The position numbers and the translations under genes were made by a program. Positions 9,196 to 17,578 of a stretch of 61,326 nucleotides of DNA are shown piece by piece; positions within the stretch are counted from its first letter, which is position 1, and each line of letters begins with the position of its first letter. Below the pieces are notes generated by a model that did no database searches, had not been told where the DNA came from, and saw nothing but the letters and a program-made list of their open reading frames with translations. The stretch is from Streptomyces sp. BK340 (GTDB taxonomy: Bacteria > Actinomycetota > Actinomycetes > Streptomycetales > Streptomycetaceae), in the NCBI RefSeq assembly GCF_007827595.1, contig NZ_VISR01000043.1:1-61326 (forward strand). Reading direction: 5' to 3'.

Positions 9196-9393
9196 ATGCG
9201 CTACGAGATCCGTATCGATGGACTCATGTCGGAGACGCTGACCAAGGCCTTCCCTGAACTGGACCATGTGAAGATGTCCGGTCAGACGGTGCTGTTCGGT
9301 CGCATCATCGACGAGGCGCACCTCTACGGGCTGCTGACCCGCTTCCAGTCGCTGGGGCTGCGGGTCGTCGAGATGCGGCAACTGCCGGAGTGA
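9196..9393 (+). CDS. conserved small protein (65 residues)
   Basis: A short protein beginning MRYEIRIDGLMSETLTKAFP and ending LRVVEMRQLPE. Its alternating hydrophobic pattern suggests a compact beta-alpha-beta-type fold with no membrane segment or signal peptide. A purine-rich GGGAGA stands about 12 bases upstream of ATG 9196. It converges on the DUF2252 gene with 9 bp between stops. No function is known to me. Confidence 0.65.
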   Translation: MRYEIRIDGLMSETLTKAFPELDHVKMSGQTVLFGRIIDEAHLYGLLTRFQSLGLRVVEMRQLPE

Positions 9394-9402
9394 CAACGGC
9401 AC

Positions 9403-10812
9403 TCACAGCACCGCCGCCTTGATCCGCCCCGAGCGCGCCGCCTCGCCCAGGGCCGCGAAGTCCCGCTCGTTCCGGTCCGCGTACACCTGCGCGAAACCGG
9501 TCAGCGCACGGTCGAAGCGGTCAGTGCCGCCCAGGTACGCGGCGATGGCGACGGGATCTCCGGAGCGGGCGTGGGCCCGGGCCAGGGAGGCCCCGCACAC
9601 CTGGCCGAACAGGTTCAGCAAGGGCGGGTCCATGGTGTCCGGGCGGGCGATGCCCTTCCAGTCGCGCAGCTGGCGTACGTAGAAGTCCCGCCCGCGCCCG
9701 TCGAAGCCCACCACATGCGTCCAGCCGAGGAAGATGTCGCTGGTGGTCTGGATGAGCCGCTGTCCGGTCACCACTCTGCGGCCCTGGTTGTCGTACCGCT
9801 CGCCGCCCGTGTGCGCAGCGAGCACCGACTCCTGCGCCTCCTTGGCCTGCAGCAGCAGGGGATCGTCGTCGTCCCGGCCGAGCAGCAGCAGGATCCAGCA
9901 CCGGGTGCCGACACTTCCGACGCCCACCACCTTCCGGGCCATGTCCACCAGCCGGTAGCGACGCAGCAGGTGCCGCCGGTCCGAGGGCAGGGTGCGCGCG
10001 TATCCCTCCAGCAACGTCTGCAACTCCCTGTCCTCGTCCTGCCGGGCGGCCGGGTCCTGCAGATCCCGCAGCGGGACGATCAGCGGCGGGTCCGGGGTGA
10101 TCCGCCGGCCCGCGGGCGTGCGCCGGGTGAGCTTGGCGAAGGCCTCCAGCGAGGTGCGGGTACGGGCGCGCGCGGTCGCCTCGGCCGTACGGCGCCTGCC
10201 CTCCTTGCCCATCGTGGAGGCCAGCAGCGCGCGCAGCTGGTCGGCGTCGTCGTGGGCGTACCAGATGTCCAGCGTGTGCATGCCGGCGAACTCCCGCATC
10301 CGCTCCCGGTAGGCGCCCACGCACGCGCGCACCGCGTCGTCCTGCCGCCCGGCCGGGAAGCCGTTGGCGCGGGCCGCGATGACGAAGCTGGCCGCGAGCC
10401 GCTTGACGTCCCACTCGAACGGCCCGGGAAAGGTCTCGTCGAAGTCGTTGATGTCGAAGACCAGATGGCGCTCCGGCGAGGCCAGCAGCCGGAAGTTCAG
10501 CAGATGCGCGTCTCCGCACAGCTGTACCTGGAGCCCGGTGTCGGGGAGCGGGCCGAGGTCCGTCGCCATCACCGCGGCCGCGCCCCGGTAGAAGCGGAAC
10601 GGGGATTCGAGCATGCGCCCGTACCGGATCGGCACCAACTCGGGTACCCGGGTGGCCGACTGACGCTCCAGCACATCGATCACGTCGGGCCGGTCCGGCG
10701 CGGGTTCGAACACGCTGTGGCCCGAACGCGGGGCGCGGGTGCGGGCGTCGCGGCCGTGGGCCGCCCGGTCGGCCAGTGACGAGGAGCCGGTGACGGCGCT
10801 CGGTGCGGTCAT
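9403..10812 (-). CDS. DUF2252 family protein
   Basis: A 469-residue soluble protein. The conserved centre RYGRMLESPFRFYRGAAAV is followed by LCGDAHLLNF and VFDINDFDETFPGPFEWD, the hallmarks of DUF2252. These segments resemble the catalytic loop and metal-binding Asp of aminoglycoside-kinase-like folds (GDxHxxN and DFD), so a small-molecule or protein kinase activity is plausible but unproven. ATG 10812 has GGAGAG about 8 bases upstream; an extension of 35 codons is Pro/Gly-rich and less likely. Divergent from the HdeD-like gene across 248 bp, which shows no other gene. Confidence 0.85.
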   Translation of the reverse strand: MTAPSAVTGSSSLADRAAHGRDARTRAPRSGHSVFEPAPDRPDVIDVLERQSATRVPELVPIRYGRMLESPFRFYRGAAAVMATDLGPLPDTGLQVQLCGDAHLLNFRLLASPERHLVFDINDFDETFPGPFEWDVKRLAASFVIAARANGFPAGRQDDAVRACVGAYRERMREFAGMHTLDIWYAHDDADQLRALLASTMGKEGRRRTAEATARARTRTSLEAFAKLTRRTPAGRRITPDPPLIVPLRDLQDPAARQDEDRELQTLLEGYARTLPSDRRHLLRRYRLVDMARKVVGVGSVGTRCWILLLLGRDDDDPLLLQAKEAQESVLAAHTGGERYDNQGRRVVTGQRLIQTTSDIFLGWTHVVGFDGRGRDFYVRQLRDWKGIARPDTMDPPLLNLFGQVCGASLARAHARSGDPVAIAAYLGGTDRFDRALTGFAQVYADRNERDFAALGEAARSGRIKAAVL

Positions 10813-11060
10813 GATCCACTCTCCAGTTTCCGGCGGCCAGCCGTCCGCTCCCGGACCCGGCTGCCGCGGGGACGGCAGGGCCGAGAACGGCCCGACCGTC
10901 CGTGCCCCCCACCCCATCGCCGCGGCCCCGTGGAGGGATCACCCGTGGTGGGTGACCCGGCGCACCGGTCATGCGCGGCACGCTGTCCCGGTGAGGGGTT
11001 GCGCACGCCGCCCCCGCCGGCGGTCCGGAGGCGACCCGTTCGATCCCGCGAGGAGGAGCC

Positions 11061-11705
11061 ATGACCGAGTCGCGTGGTCCGGTACCGTCCGGACCGCCGC
11101 ACCCGTCCGACGGGACGACCGCCGGCCCCGGGGACGCCATGACGGCGCTCGCCGGGTCGTGGACCTGGATTCTGGGGTCGGCCGTCGTGACATTCGTACC
11201 GGGCGTGCTGATCCTCGTCTGGCCGGACGAGACACTGCACGTCCTGGCCGTTCTCATCGGCCTCTACCTGTTGCTCGCCGGCGCGTTCCGGTTCGTCATG
11301 GCCTTCTCCCACGAGGCCCACGGCGAACGGTTCGCCGGAGTGCTGATCGCGGTGCTCTTCGTCCTGGCCGGCGTGCTCTGCCTGCGCAATCCGCTGCAGA
11401 CCATCACCGCGCTGTCGCTGATCGTCGGGCTCGCCTGGCTGGCGTCCGGCATCGTGACCCTCTACACCGCGCTCTCGGCCAAGGACCTCCCGCACCGCGG
11501 TGTCGTCCTGGCCGTGGCGGTGCTCGGCATCGTCGCCGGGATCGTGGTGCTGGCCCTGCCCACCGAGTCGGCGCGGGTGCTGACCAGACTGCTCGGCCTG
11601 TGGCTCGTGCTGCTGGGCCTGGCCGAGGTGTGGGTCGCCTTCTCGTGGCGGTCCGCGCTGCGCAGGAGCGGTGTGCTCCCGGGCTCCTCGGACCGCGTGG
11701 AGTGA
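11061..11705 (+). CDS. HdeD-family (DUF308) membrane protein
   Basis: A 214-residue protein. A polar 30-residue N-terminus precedes six closely spaced hydrophobic helices (about 40-205), with repeated short segments such as VLIGLYLLLAGAFRF and VLFVLAGVLCLRNPLQT that mark DUF308 repeats. In E. coli HdeD belongs to acid resistance; in actinomycetes the role is not known. AGGAGGAG just upstream of ATG 11061 gives a strong ribosome site. A strong hairpin follows the stop directly. Confidence 0.85.
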   Translation: MTESRGPVPSGPPHPSDGTTAGPGDAMTALAGSWTWILGSAVVTFVPGVLILVWPDETLHVLAVLIGLYLLLAGAFRFVMAFSHEAHGERFAGVLIAVLFVLAGVLCLRNPLQTITALSLIVGLAWLASGIVTLYTALSAKDLPHRGVVLAVAVLGIVAGIVVLALPTESARVLTRLLGLWLVLLGLAEVWVAFSWRSALRRSGVLPGSSDRVE

Positions 11706-11727
11706 GCGGGCGGGGCGTCCCGCCCGC
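11706..11727 (+). terminator. GC-rich terminator-like hairpin after the HdeD-like gene
   Basis: A perfect 9-bp inverted repeat (11706-11714 and 11719-11727) with a 4-base loop begins on the base after the TGA stop. There is no T-tract, as is usual for Streptomyces terminators. Confidence 0.6.
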
Positions 11728-11862
11728 CGTCCTCACCCGCCACGATCACCCGCCTCGGGTGAGGACTCTCCCGCCTCGCCGTGTGCACGCTGAAAACGGC
11801 AGAGACCGGTCCGAGAGCTTCAGGAGCTCTTTTGGGCCGGTGCCCCGGACAGAGGAGAGAGC

Positions 11863-12333
11863 ATGAGCGCGACGAACTACCTCGCGTACGACTATCCGCT
11901 GCTGAGCGCCTTCTGGACCATGCTGTGGTTCTTCCTGTGGATCCTGTGGTTCATCATCCTGTTCCGGGTCCTCGTCGACGTCTTCCGCGACGACGACCTG
12001 AACGGCTGGGCCAAGGCCGGCTGGACACTCTTCGTGATCTGTCTGCCCTTCCTGGGCGTCCTCGTCTACGTCATCGCCCGCGGCAAGGGCATGGGCAAGC
12101 GGGAGATCGCGCAGGCGCGCGCACAGCAGGAGGCCTTCGACTCCTACGTCCGGGAGACCGCGAAGGGCGGTACCGCCCCGACCAGCAGCGTCGACGAACT
12201 GGCCAGGCTCTCCGAGATCCGGGCCCGCGGTGACATCACCGAGGACGAGTTCCGCAGGGCCAAGGAGCTGGTTCTCAGCGGCGCCGGAACGGCGCAGCGC
12301 CCCGGCTCCACCCCCACCACGTCCGGACACTGA
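11863..12333 (+). CDS. PLDc_N/SHOCT membrane protein
   Basis: A 156-residue protein. Two membrane helices (about residues 15-38 and 55-75) form a phospholipase-D-nuclease N-terminal (PLDc_N) module with RVLVDVFRDDDLNGWAKAGW between them. A basic linker leads to a C-terminal SHOCT domain (about 112-143, DELARLSEIRARGDITEDEF). GAGGAGAGA lies directly upstream of ATG 11863. It heads a run of same-strand genes with the DUF7144-type protein, GH15 and MFS. Function unknown. Confidence 0.85.
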   Translation: MSATNYLAYDYPLLSAFWTMLWFFLWILWFIILFRVLVDVFRDDDLNGWAKAGWTLFVICLPFLGVLVYVIARGKGMGKREIAQARAQQEAFDSYVRETAKGGTAPTSSVDELARLSEIRARGDITEDEFRRAKELVLSGAGTAQRPGSTPTTSGH

Positions 12334-12366
12334 GCACCACCCACGAGAACGAATCGAGGCAGCCGC

Positions 12367-12819
12367 ATGGCCGCGACACACCCCACACGTCCCAGCCGCA
12401 CCACACGCGCAGCAGGCCAGCGCTCTGCAAAGCAGCAGTGGGCGGGCGGGCTGACGGCCTTCGCAGGCGTCATGCTCCTGCTCGCCGGACTGCTCGGTGT
12501 GTTCCGGGGCATCATGGCGATCGCCCACGACAACGTCTTCGTCACGACGCCCAACTACGTCTTCAAGTTCGACCTCACCAGCTGGGGCTGGATCCACCTG
12601 GTCCTCGGCGCGCTCGCCGTGGTCGTCAGCTTCGGCCTGGTCCGGCCGGCGCCCTGGGCACGCGTCGCCGGCGTGGGCATCGCCGGACTGGTCATCATCG
12701 CCAACTTCCTGTCCCTGCCCTACGCCCCGGTCTGGTCGGTCGTGATGATCACGATCTCCGGCTTCATCATCTGGGCCCTGTGCGTGGTCCAGGGGGACGA
12801 GACCACCATGAGCCCATAG
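12367..12819 (+). CDS. DUF7144-like four-helix membrane protein
   Basis: A 150-residue protein with a polar 25-residue N-terminus and four hydrophobic helices (about 27-50, 75-97, 103-120 and 124-142). The loop after helix one holds NVFVTTPNYVFKFDLTSWGW, typical of the actinobacterial family annotated DUF7144. It starts 33 bp after the previous stop. Role unknown; the cluster of PLDc_N/SHOCT, DUF308 and this family is common in Streptomyces stress-type islands. Confidence 0.75.
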   Translation: MAATHPTRPSRTTRAAGQRSAKQQWAGGLTAFAGVMLLLAGLLGVFRGIMAIAHDNVFVTTPNYVFKFDLTSWGWIHLVLGALAVVVSFGLVRPAPWARVAGVGIAGLVIIANFLSLPYAPVWSVVMITISGFIIWALCVVQGDETTMSP

Positions 12820-12874
12820 AGCACCGACCCGGTCGCAGACGAACCCGCAGCAGCATCCGGCCGTAGGAGAACGC

Positions 12875-14794
12875 ATGGACCGGTATCCGCCCATTGCCGA
12901 CCACGGCATGGTGGGAGACCTCCAGACAGCGGCCCTGGTGTCGTCCGGCGGGAACGTCGACTGGTGGTGCACTCCCCGCTTCGACTCGCCCAGCGTGTTC
13001 GCCGCGCTCCTCGACAGTGAGCGCGGCGGACACTGCCGGCTGGCGGCGGAGCTGCCGGACGGGCACGGCGACGGCATGTCCGTCCGGCAGCTGTATCTGT
13101 CCGACACGGCCATCCTGATCACCCGGTTCATGGGACCCGGCGGAGTCGGCGAGGTCGCCGACCTCATGCCACCCGTCGACTCCATGGCGCCCACCGACCG
13201 GCACCGCCTGATCAGGGTGGCTCGCGTCGTACGGGGCAGCCTCCCCTTCGCCTTCGAGTGCCGGCCGCGCTTCGACTACGGCCGCGCACCACACACACTC
13301 GGACTCATCGACGACCGCACGGCCGTCCTGCACGGACCGGGCCAGGACCTGCACGTCCAGTCCACCACCGGGATCCGGCTGCGGGCCGACGGCGACGACG
13401 TCACCGCCCACTTCACCCTCTCCGCCGGACAGGCCGCCGTCGTCGTCCTGACCACCACCGCGGAGGGCGGTCAGGCCCCGCCCGCGCCGTCCCTCCACGG
13501 CATCGCCGACGACGTGGAGAAGTGCCGCCTCTTCTGGCTCTCGTGGCTGCGCTCCTCCACCTACCGCGGACGCTGGCAGGACGTGGTCAACCGCTCGGCG
13601 ATCACCCTCAAACTGCTCACCTACGCGCCGACGGGGGCACCCATCGCCGCGGCCACCATGGGACTGCCCGAGCAGATCGGCGGCGAGCGCAACTGGGACT
13701 ACCGCTACACCTGGATCCGGGACGCCTCGCTGTCCGTCGGGGCCCTGATCGATCTGGGCTTCGAGGCCGAGGCGCAAGCCTTCCGCCGCTGGCTGCGCGA
13801 CCGCGTCGAGGCGGGCGGCACCGCCTCGGGCGATCCCCTGCAGATCATGTACCGGGTCGACGGCGACCCCCAGCTGACCGAGGAGATCCTCGGCCACCTG
13901 GAGGGCTACCAGGGATCACGGCCGGTGCGGGCGGGAAACGCTGCCGCCGGCCAGCTGCAGCTCGACATCTACGGCGAGGCCCTCGACGCCCTGGCGGCGG
14001 GCGGCGACATCGGCGCGGTCCGTGGCTGGCGGGCGCTGACCGACGTACTGGACTGGCTCACCGACCACTGGGACCGGCCGGACGAGGGCATCTGGGAGAC
14101 CCGCGGCGGACAGCAGAACTTCACGTACAGCCGCCTGATGGCCTGGGTGGCGTTCGACCGCGGCATCCGCACGGCCGGCCGGTTCTCCCGCCCCGCCGAC
14201 ATCAGCCGCTGGACGGACGCCCGGGACGCGGTCTTCCGCCAGATCATCGAGCGGGGCTGGCACGACAAACGGCAGGCGTTCGTGCAGCACTTCGACACCG
14301 ACGTCCTGGACGCCTCGCTGCTGCTCATGCCCCGGGTCGGTTTCCTCTCCCCGCGCGACCCGGACTGGATCAGCACCCTGGACGCCATGGACGAGGAACT
14401 GGTCAGCGACAGCCTGGTCTACCGCTACGACCCCGCGGCCTCACCCGACGGACTGCGCGGCTCCGAGGGCACGTTCAACCTGTGCAGCTTCTTCTACGTC
14501 GAGGCGCTCGCCCGCAGCGGCCGGCTCCACCAGGCCCGGCACGCCTTCGACAAGATGCTCACCTACGCCAACCCCGTCGGCCTGTTCGCCGAGGAGATCG
14601 GTCCGTCCGGCGAGCAACTCGGCAACTTTCCCCAGGCGTTCACCCATCTCTCCCTGGTCACCGCGGCCATGGCGCTCGACGAGGAGCTGAGCCGGGACAC
14701 GACCCGGTCCGGGACCGGCGGCAGACGGCACTCCGTCGTGCACGGCCTGACCGAGCCCCCCGAACCCACGGACGGGGGCGGCGGAGATGACTGA
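12875..14794 (+). CDS. glycoside hydrolase family 15 (glucoamylase/trehalase type)
   Basis: A cytoplasmic 639-residue protein without signal peptide. The N-terminal beta-sandwich domain (about 1-240) starts YPPIADHGMVGDLQTAALVS. The (alpha/alpha)6 barrel (about 245-610) contains the GH15 active-site segment NWDYRYTWIRDAS and a late segment GLFAEEIGPSGEQLGNFPQA that supplies the second catalytic acid. Family members release glucose from alpha-glucans or trehalose. The actual substrate cannot be read from sequence; trehalose is frequent for intracellular actinobacterial members. Its stop overlaps the start of the MFS gene by 8 bp. Confidence 0.9.
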   Translation: MDRYPPIADHGMVGDLQTAALVSSGGNVDWWCTPRFDSPSVFAALLDSERGGHCRLAAELPDGHGDGMSVRQLYLSDTAILITRFMGPGGVGEVADLMPPVDSMAPTDRHRLIRVARVVRGSLPFAFECRPRFDYGRAPHTLGLIDDRTAVLHGPGQDLHVQSTTGIRLRADGDDVTAHFTLSAGQAAVVVLTTTAEGGQAPPAPSLHGIADDVEKCRLFWLSWLRSSTYRGRWQDVVNRSAITLKLLTYAPTGAPIAAATMGLPEQIGGERNWDYRYTWIRDASLSVGALIDLGFEAEAQAFRRWLRDRVEAGGTASGDPLQIMYRVDGDPQLTEEILGHLEGYQGSRPVRAGNAAAGQLQLDIYGEALDALAAGGDIGAVRGWRALTDVLDWLTDHWDRPDEGIWETRGGQQNFTYSRLMAWVAFDRGIRTAGRFSRPADISRWTDARDAVFRQIIERGWHDKRQAFVQHFDTDVLDASLLLMPRVGFLSPRDPDWISTLDAMDEELVSDSLVYRYDPAASPDGLRGSEGTFNLCSFFYVEALARSGRLHQARHAFDKMLTYANPVGLFAEEIGPSGEQLGNFPQAFTHLSLVTAAMALDEELSRDTTRSGTGGRRHSVVHGLTEPPEPTDGGGGDD

Positions 14795-16214
14795 CCGGAC
14801 AGAGCCGGCGAAGGCGCCGCCGGGGCAGCGGCGGGTCCTGGCCGCGCTGGCCCTGGCCCAGTTCATCTGCAGCTTCGCCGGCTCCAACATGAACGTGATG
14901 ATCAACGACATCAGCAAGGACCTGGACACCACCGTCCAGGGCGTCCAAGTCGCCATCACCGTCTTCCTGTTGGTCATGGCCGCGCTGATGATCCCCGGCG
15001 GCAAACTGACCGACCGCCACGGCCGCAAGCGGTGCTTCGTCGTCGGCCTCGTCGTCTACGCCGTCGGCGCGCTGCTGAGCGCGGCGGCACCGGGACTCGG
15101 CGTGCTCATCCTGGGCAACTCGATCCTCGAGGGAATCGGCACCGCCCTGCTCATCCCGCCCGTCTACATCCTCACCACACTGCTCCACCCCGACCTGACC
15201 TCCCGCGCCCGGGCGTTCGGGATCATCATGGCGCTCGGCGGCATCGGCGCCGCGGCGGGACCGCTGATCGGCGGACTCATCACGACCGGCATCAGCTGGC
15301 GCGCGGCCTTCGTCTTCCAGGCGCTGGTCATCGCGGTGATCGTCTGGCTGAGCCGCCGTATCGAGGACCCCCTGCCCCCGGACCCCACCCGCTCCTTCGA
15401 CACCGGCGGAGCGGTCCTGTCCGCGACCGGCCTGGTCCTGGTCGTCATGGGCATCCTGGCGGCGGACAACAGCATCTGGCTGATGATCGCCCTGATCGCC
15501 CTCGGGGTCCTGGTCCTCGGCTGGTTCTTCCGCTCGTCGCGGGCCAAGGAACAGGCCGGCCAGGAGCCACTGCTCTCGCTCTCCCTGTTCCGCAACCGCA
15601 CCTCCAACCTCGGGCTGGTCACGCAGAACGTGCAGTGGCTGCTGCTCATGGGAACGTCCTTCACGGTGGCCGCCTACCTCCAGGTCGTCCGCGGCTACGA
15701 CGCCATCCGGACCGGAGTGGTCTTCACGGCGGCCACGCTCGGCCTGCTGGTCACGTCGCTGTCCGCCGAGAGCCTGGCGCGACGGCGCTCCCAGCGGACG
15801 CTGATCATGACCGGCTTCGCGTGCTCCGTCGTGGGCGTGGCGGTGCTGGTCGGCCTGGTCGGCAGCACCTCCTCGGCCTGGGCCTTCGTCCCCGGGCTCC
15901 TCCTGATCGGCCTCGGCCTCGGCGTGATGCTGACCCCGTCGGTGAACGTGGTGCAGTCGGCCTTCCCGGAGGAACGGCAGGGCGAGATCTCCGGCCTGTC
16001 CCGCAGCGTGTCCAACCTCGGCTCGTCCTTCGGCACGGCGATCGCCGGCACCATCCTGGTCTCCGGCCTCAGCAGGGGCGCGTACGCCGCCGCCATGATC
16101 ACACTGGCGGTGATCGGCCTGGGCGGCCTGGCCGCGGCGGCCCTCCTGCCACGGGGACCGGGCGGCCCGACGCCCTACGACACCCCTGCCACGGCGCCGG
16201 GGGCGCACGCCTGA
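14787..16214 (+). CDS. MFS transporter (DHA2-like)
   Basis: A 475-residue transporter with about 14 hydrophobic helices. The first helix reads LALAQFICSFAGSNMNVMIN and the loop 2-3 signature is GGKLTDRHGRKRCFV. A helix 5 stretch GGIGAAAGPLIGGLI resembles antiporter motif C. It overlaps the GH15 gene by 8 bp and is therefore translationally coupled, which links sugar release to transport or only reflects compact organisation. Substrate unknown. Confidence 0.9.
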   Translation: MTDRTEPAKAPPGQRRVLAALALAQFICSFAGSNMNVMINDISKDLDTTVQGVQVAITVFLLVMAALMIPGGKLTDRHGRKRCFVVGLVVYAVGALLSAAAPGLGVLILGNSILEGIGTALLIPPVYILTTLLHPDLTSRARAFGIIMALGGIGAAAGPLIGGLITTGISWRAAFVFQALVIAVIVWLSRRIEDPLPPDPTRSFDTGGAVLSATGLVLVVMGILAADNSIWLMIALIALGVLVLGWFFRSSRAKEQAGQEPLLSLSLFRNRTSNLGLVTQNVQWLLLMGTSFTVAAYLQVVRGYDAIRTGVVFTAATLGLLVTSLSAESLARRRSQRTLIMTGFACSVVGVAVLVGLVGSTSSAWAFVPGLLLIGLGLGVMLTPSVNVVQSAFPEERQGEISGLSRSVSNLGSSFGTAIAGTILVSGLSRGAYAAAMITLAVIGLGGLAAAALLPRGPGGPTPYDTPATAPGAHA

Positions 16215-16218
16215 GGAC

Positions 16219-16272
16219 GACCGGGGCCCGGCACCGCCCGACCGGGGCCCCGCGGCCGCCGGACCGGGGCCC
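16219..16272. repeat. three 11-bp direct repeats GACCGGGGCCC
   Basis: Copies at 16219-16229, 16240-16250 and 16262-16272, spaced 21 and 22 bp, that is about two DNA turns each. They lie just after the MFS stop, about 150 bp before the MTHFR-like gene. Each contains the palindrome GGGCCC. They could be a terminator region or a cooperative protein-binding array. Confidence 0.5.
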
Positions 16273-16426
16273 GCGGCGCCGACGTGACCCAGAAGACACC
16301 GCCCAGCCCCTCTCCCGGCTGCTCCGTCCGCGGGCACGCGTGGCATCATCGGCCGAGGTAAGGACCGAAGCCGTACGTAGCCGATGACGGACGTGCGCGG
16401 TCGCAGGCAGCCGTACGAGGAGCACG

Positions 16427-17302
16427 ATGAACCCCGCCGCCACCGTCCCGCCCGCGGTGGGCACCTCGCTGCTGGACGACTTCTCCCTGGAGATGACCGG
16501 CAAGGACGTGCCGAAGCTGGAGGAGGCGCGCGACAGCATCCCCCGGGGCACGCGGATCAACGTCACCTTCCTCGCCGGCGAGGACCCGGACATGCGGCTC
16601 GCGGCCGCCCGCGCGGTCAAACGGCTCGGCTTCGTCCCCGTCCCGCACATCTCCGCCCGCCGGCTGCCCTCCCAGCGGCACCTGGAGGAGTTCCTGGCCG
16701 GCCTGGCGGCGGACGGCACCGCCGACAACGTGTTCGTCGTCGGCGGCGACCCCGCCCGCCCCGAGGGCCCGTACGAGGACGCCCTCGCCGTCATCCGCAC
16801 CGGACTGCTCGAACGCCACGGCGTACGGCACGTCGGCATCAGCGGCTACCCCGAGGGGCACCCCGCGATCACCGACCACTCCCTGTGGTCGGCGCTCGGC
16901 GACAAGAGCGCGGTGCTCGGGGCGCAGCGGATCGCGGGCGACGTCATCACCCAGTTCGGCTTCGACGCCGACCGGGTGCTCGGCTGGGTGGCGGACGTGC
17001 GCGCCCGGGGCGTCACCCTGCCCGTCCGCATCGGCGTCCCCGGCCCGGCCGGCGTGCGCCGGCTGGTGACCTACGCCACCCGCTTCGGCGTCGGCACCAG
17101 CGCCTCCATCGCCCGCAAGTACGGCTTCTCGCTGACCAACCTCATGGGCACGGCCGGCCCCGACCGCTTCCTGCACGCGCTCGCCCAGGGGTACGACCCC
17201 GCACGCCACGGCGAGGTGAAGGTGCACTTCTACACCTTCGGCGGCCTGCGCACGACCGCGGAGTGGATCGCCCGCTTCCGCCGGCCGGACCGGGGGGCCT
17301 GA
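16427..17302 (+). CDS. methylenetetrahydrofolate reductase-like enzyme
   Basis: A 291-residue TIM-barrel protein of the MTHFR/MetF superfamily. Recognisable segments are INVTFLAGEDPDMRLAAARA (strand 1), VFVVGGDPARPEGPY (the flavin/folate region, GGDP) and GISGYPEGHP. The family reduces 5,10-methylene-tetrahydrofolate with FAD and NAD(P)H. This divergent branch is also found in one-carbon and demethylation pathways, so the main housekeeping MetF is probably elsewhere. GAGGAG-like purines lie upstream of ATG 16427. It is monocistronic by position. Confidence 0.8.
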   Translation: MNPAATVPPAVGTSLLDDFSLEMTGKDVPKLEEARDSIPRGTRINVTFLAGEDPDMRLAAARAVKRLGFVPVPHISARRLPSQRHLEEFLAGLAADGTADNVFVVGGDPARPEGPYEDALAVIRTGLLERHGVRHVGISGYPEGHPAITDHSLWSALGDKSAVLGAQRIAGDVITQFGFDADRVLGWVADVRARGVTLPVRIGVPGPAGVRRLVTYATRFGVGTSASIARKYGFSLTNLMGTAGPDRFLHALAQGYDPARHGEVKVHFYTFGGLRTTAEWIARFRRPDRGA

Positions 17303-17433
17303 CCGGCGGGGAGGTCCCCCGCCTCCTGTTCGACATCTCGACGGCAGGCCGGTGGGCCGGTGGCCATTTCTGATCGGTGGGCGCCAGGCCCGGCCCGACG
17401 CCCGGGACCCGCCTGCCTCCCTGCTTGCTGCTC

Positions 17434-17462
17434 TTGCGCTGGTCATGCCAGAGCTCTATAAC
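17434..17462 (+). promoter_or_regulatory. sigma70-like promoter for the glycine-rich operon
   Basis: A -35 box TTGCGC (17434-17439) and a -10 box TATAAC (17457-17462) are separated by exactly 17 bp. Transcription would begin near 17469, leaving a leader of about 110 bases before ATG 17579. Confidence 0.55.
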
Positions 17463-17578
17463 GTCTCCAGCAGGTATCGGCGGGGATGGCCGGAAATGGC
17501 AGTTGCCGCCGACCAGGGGGGATCCTCGGCTCCGCCGCGATCGGCAACAGTGCCCCGCAGACCGACGGAGACCGAACC

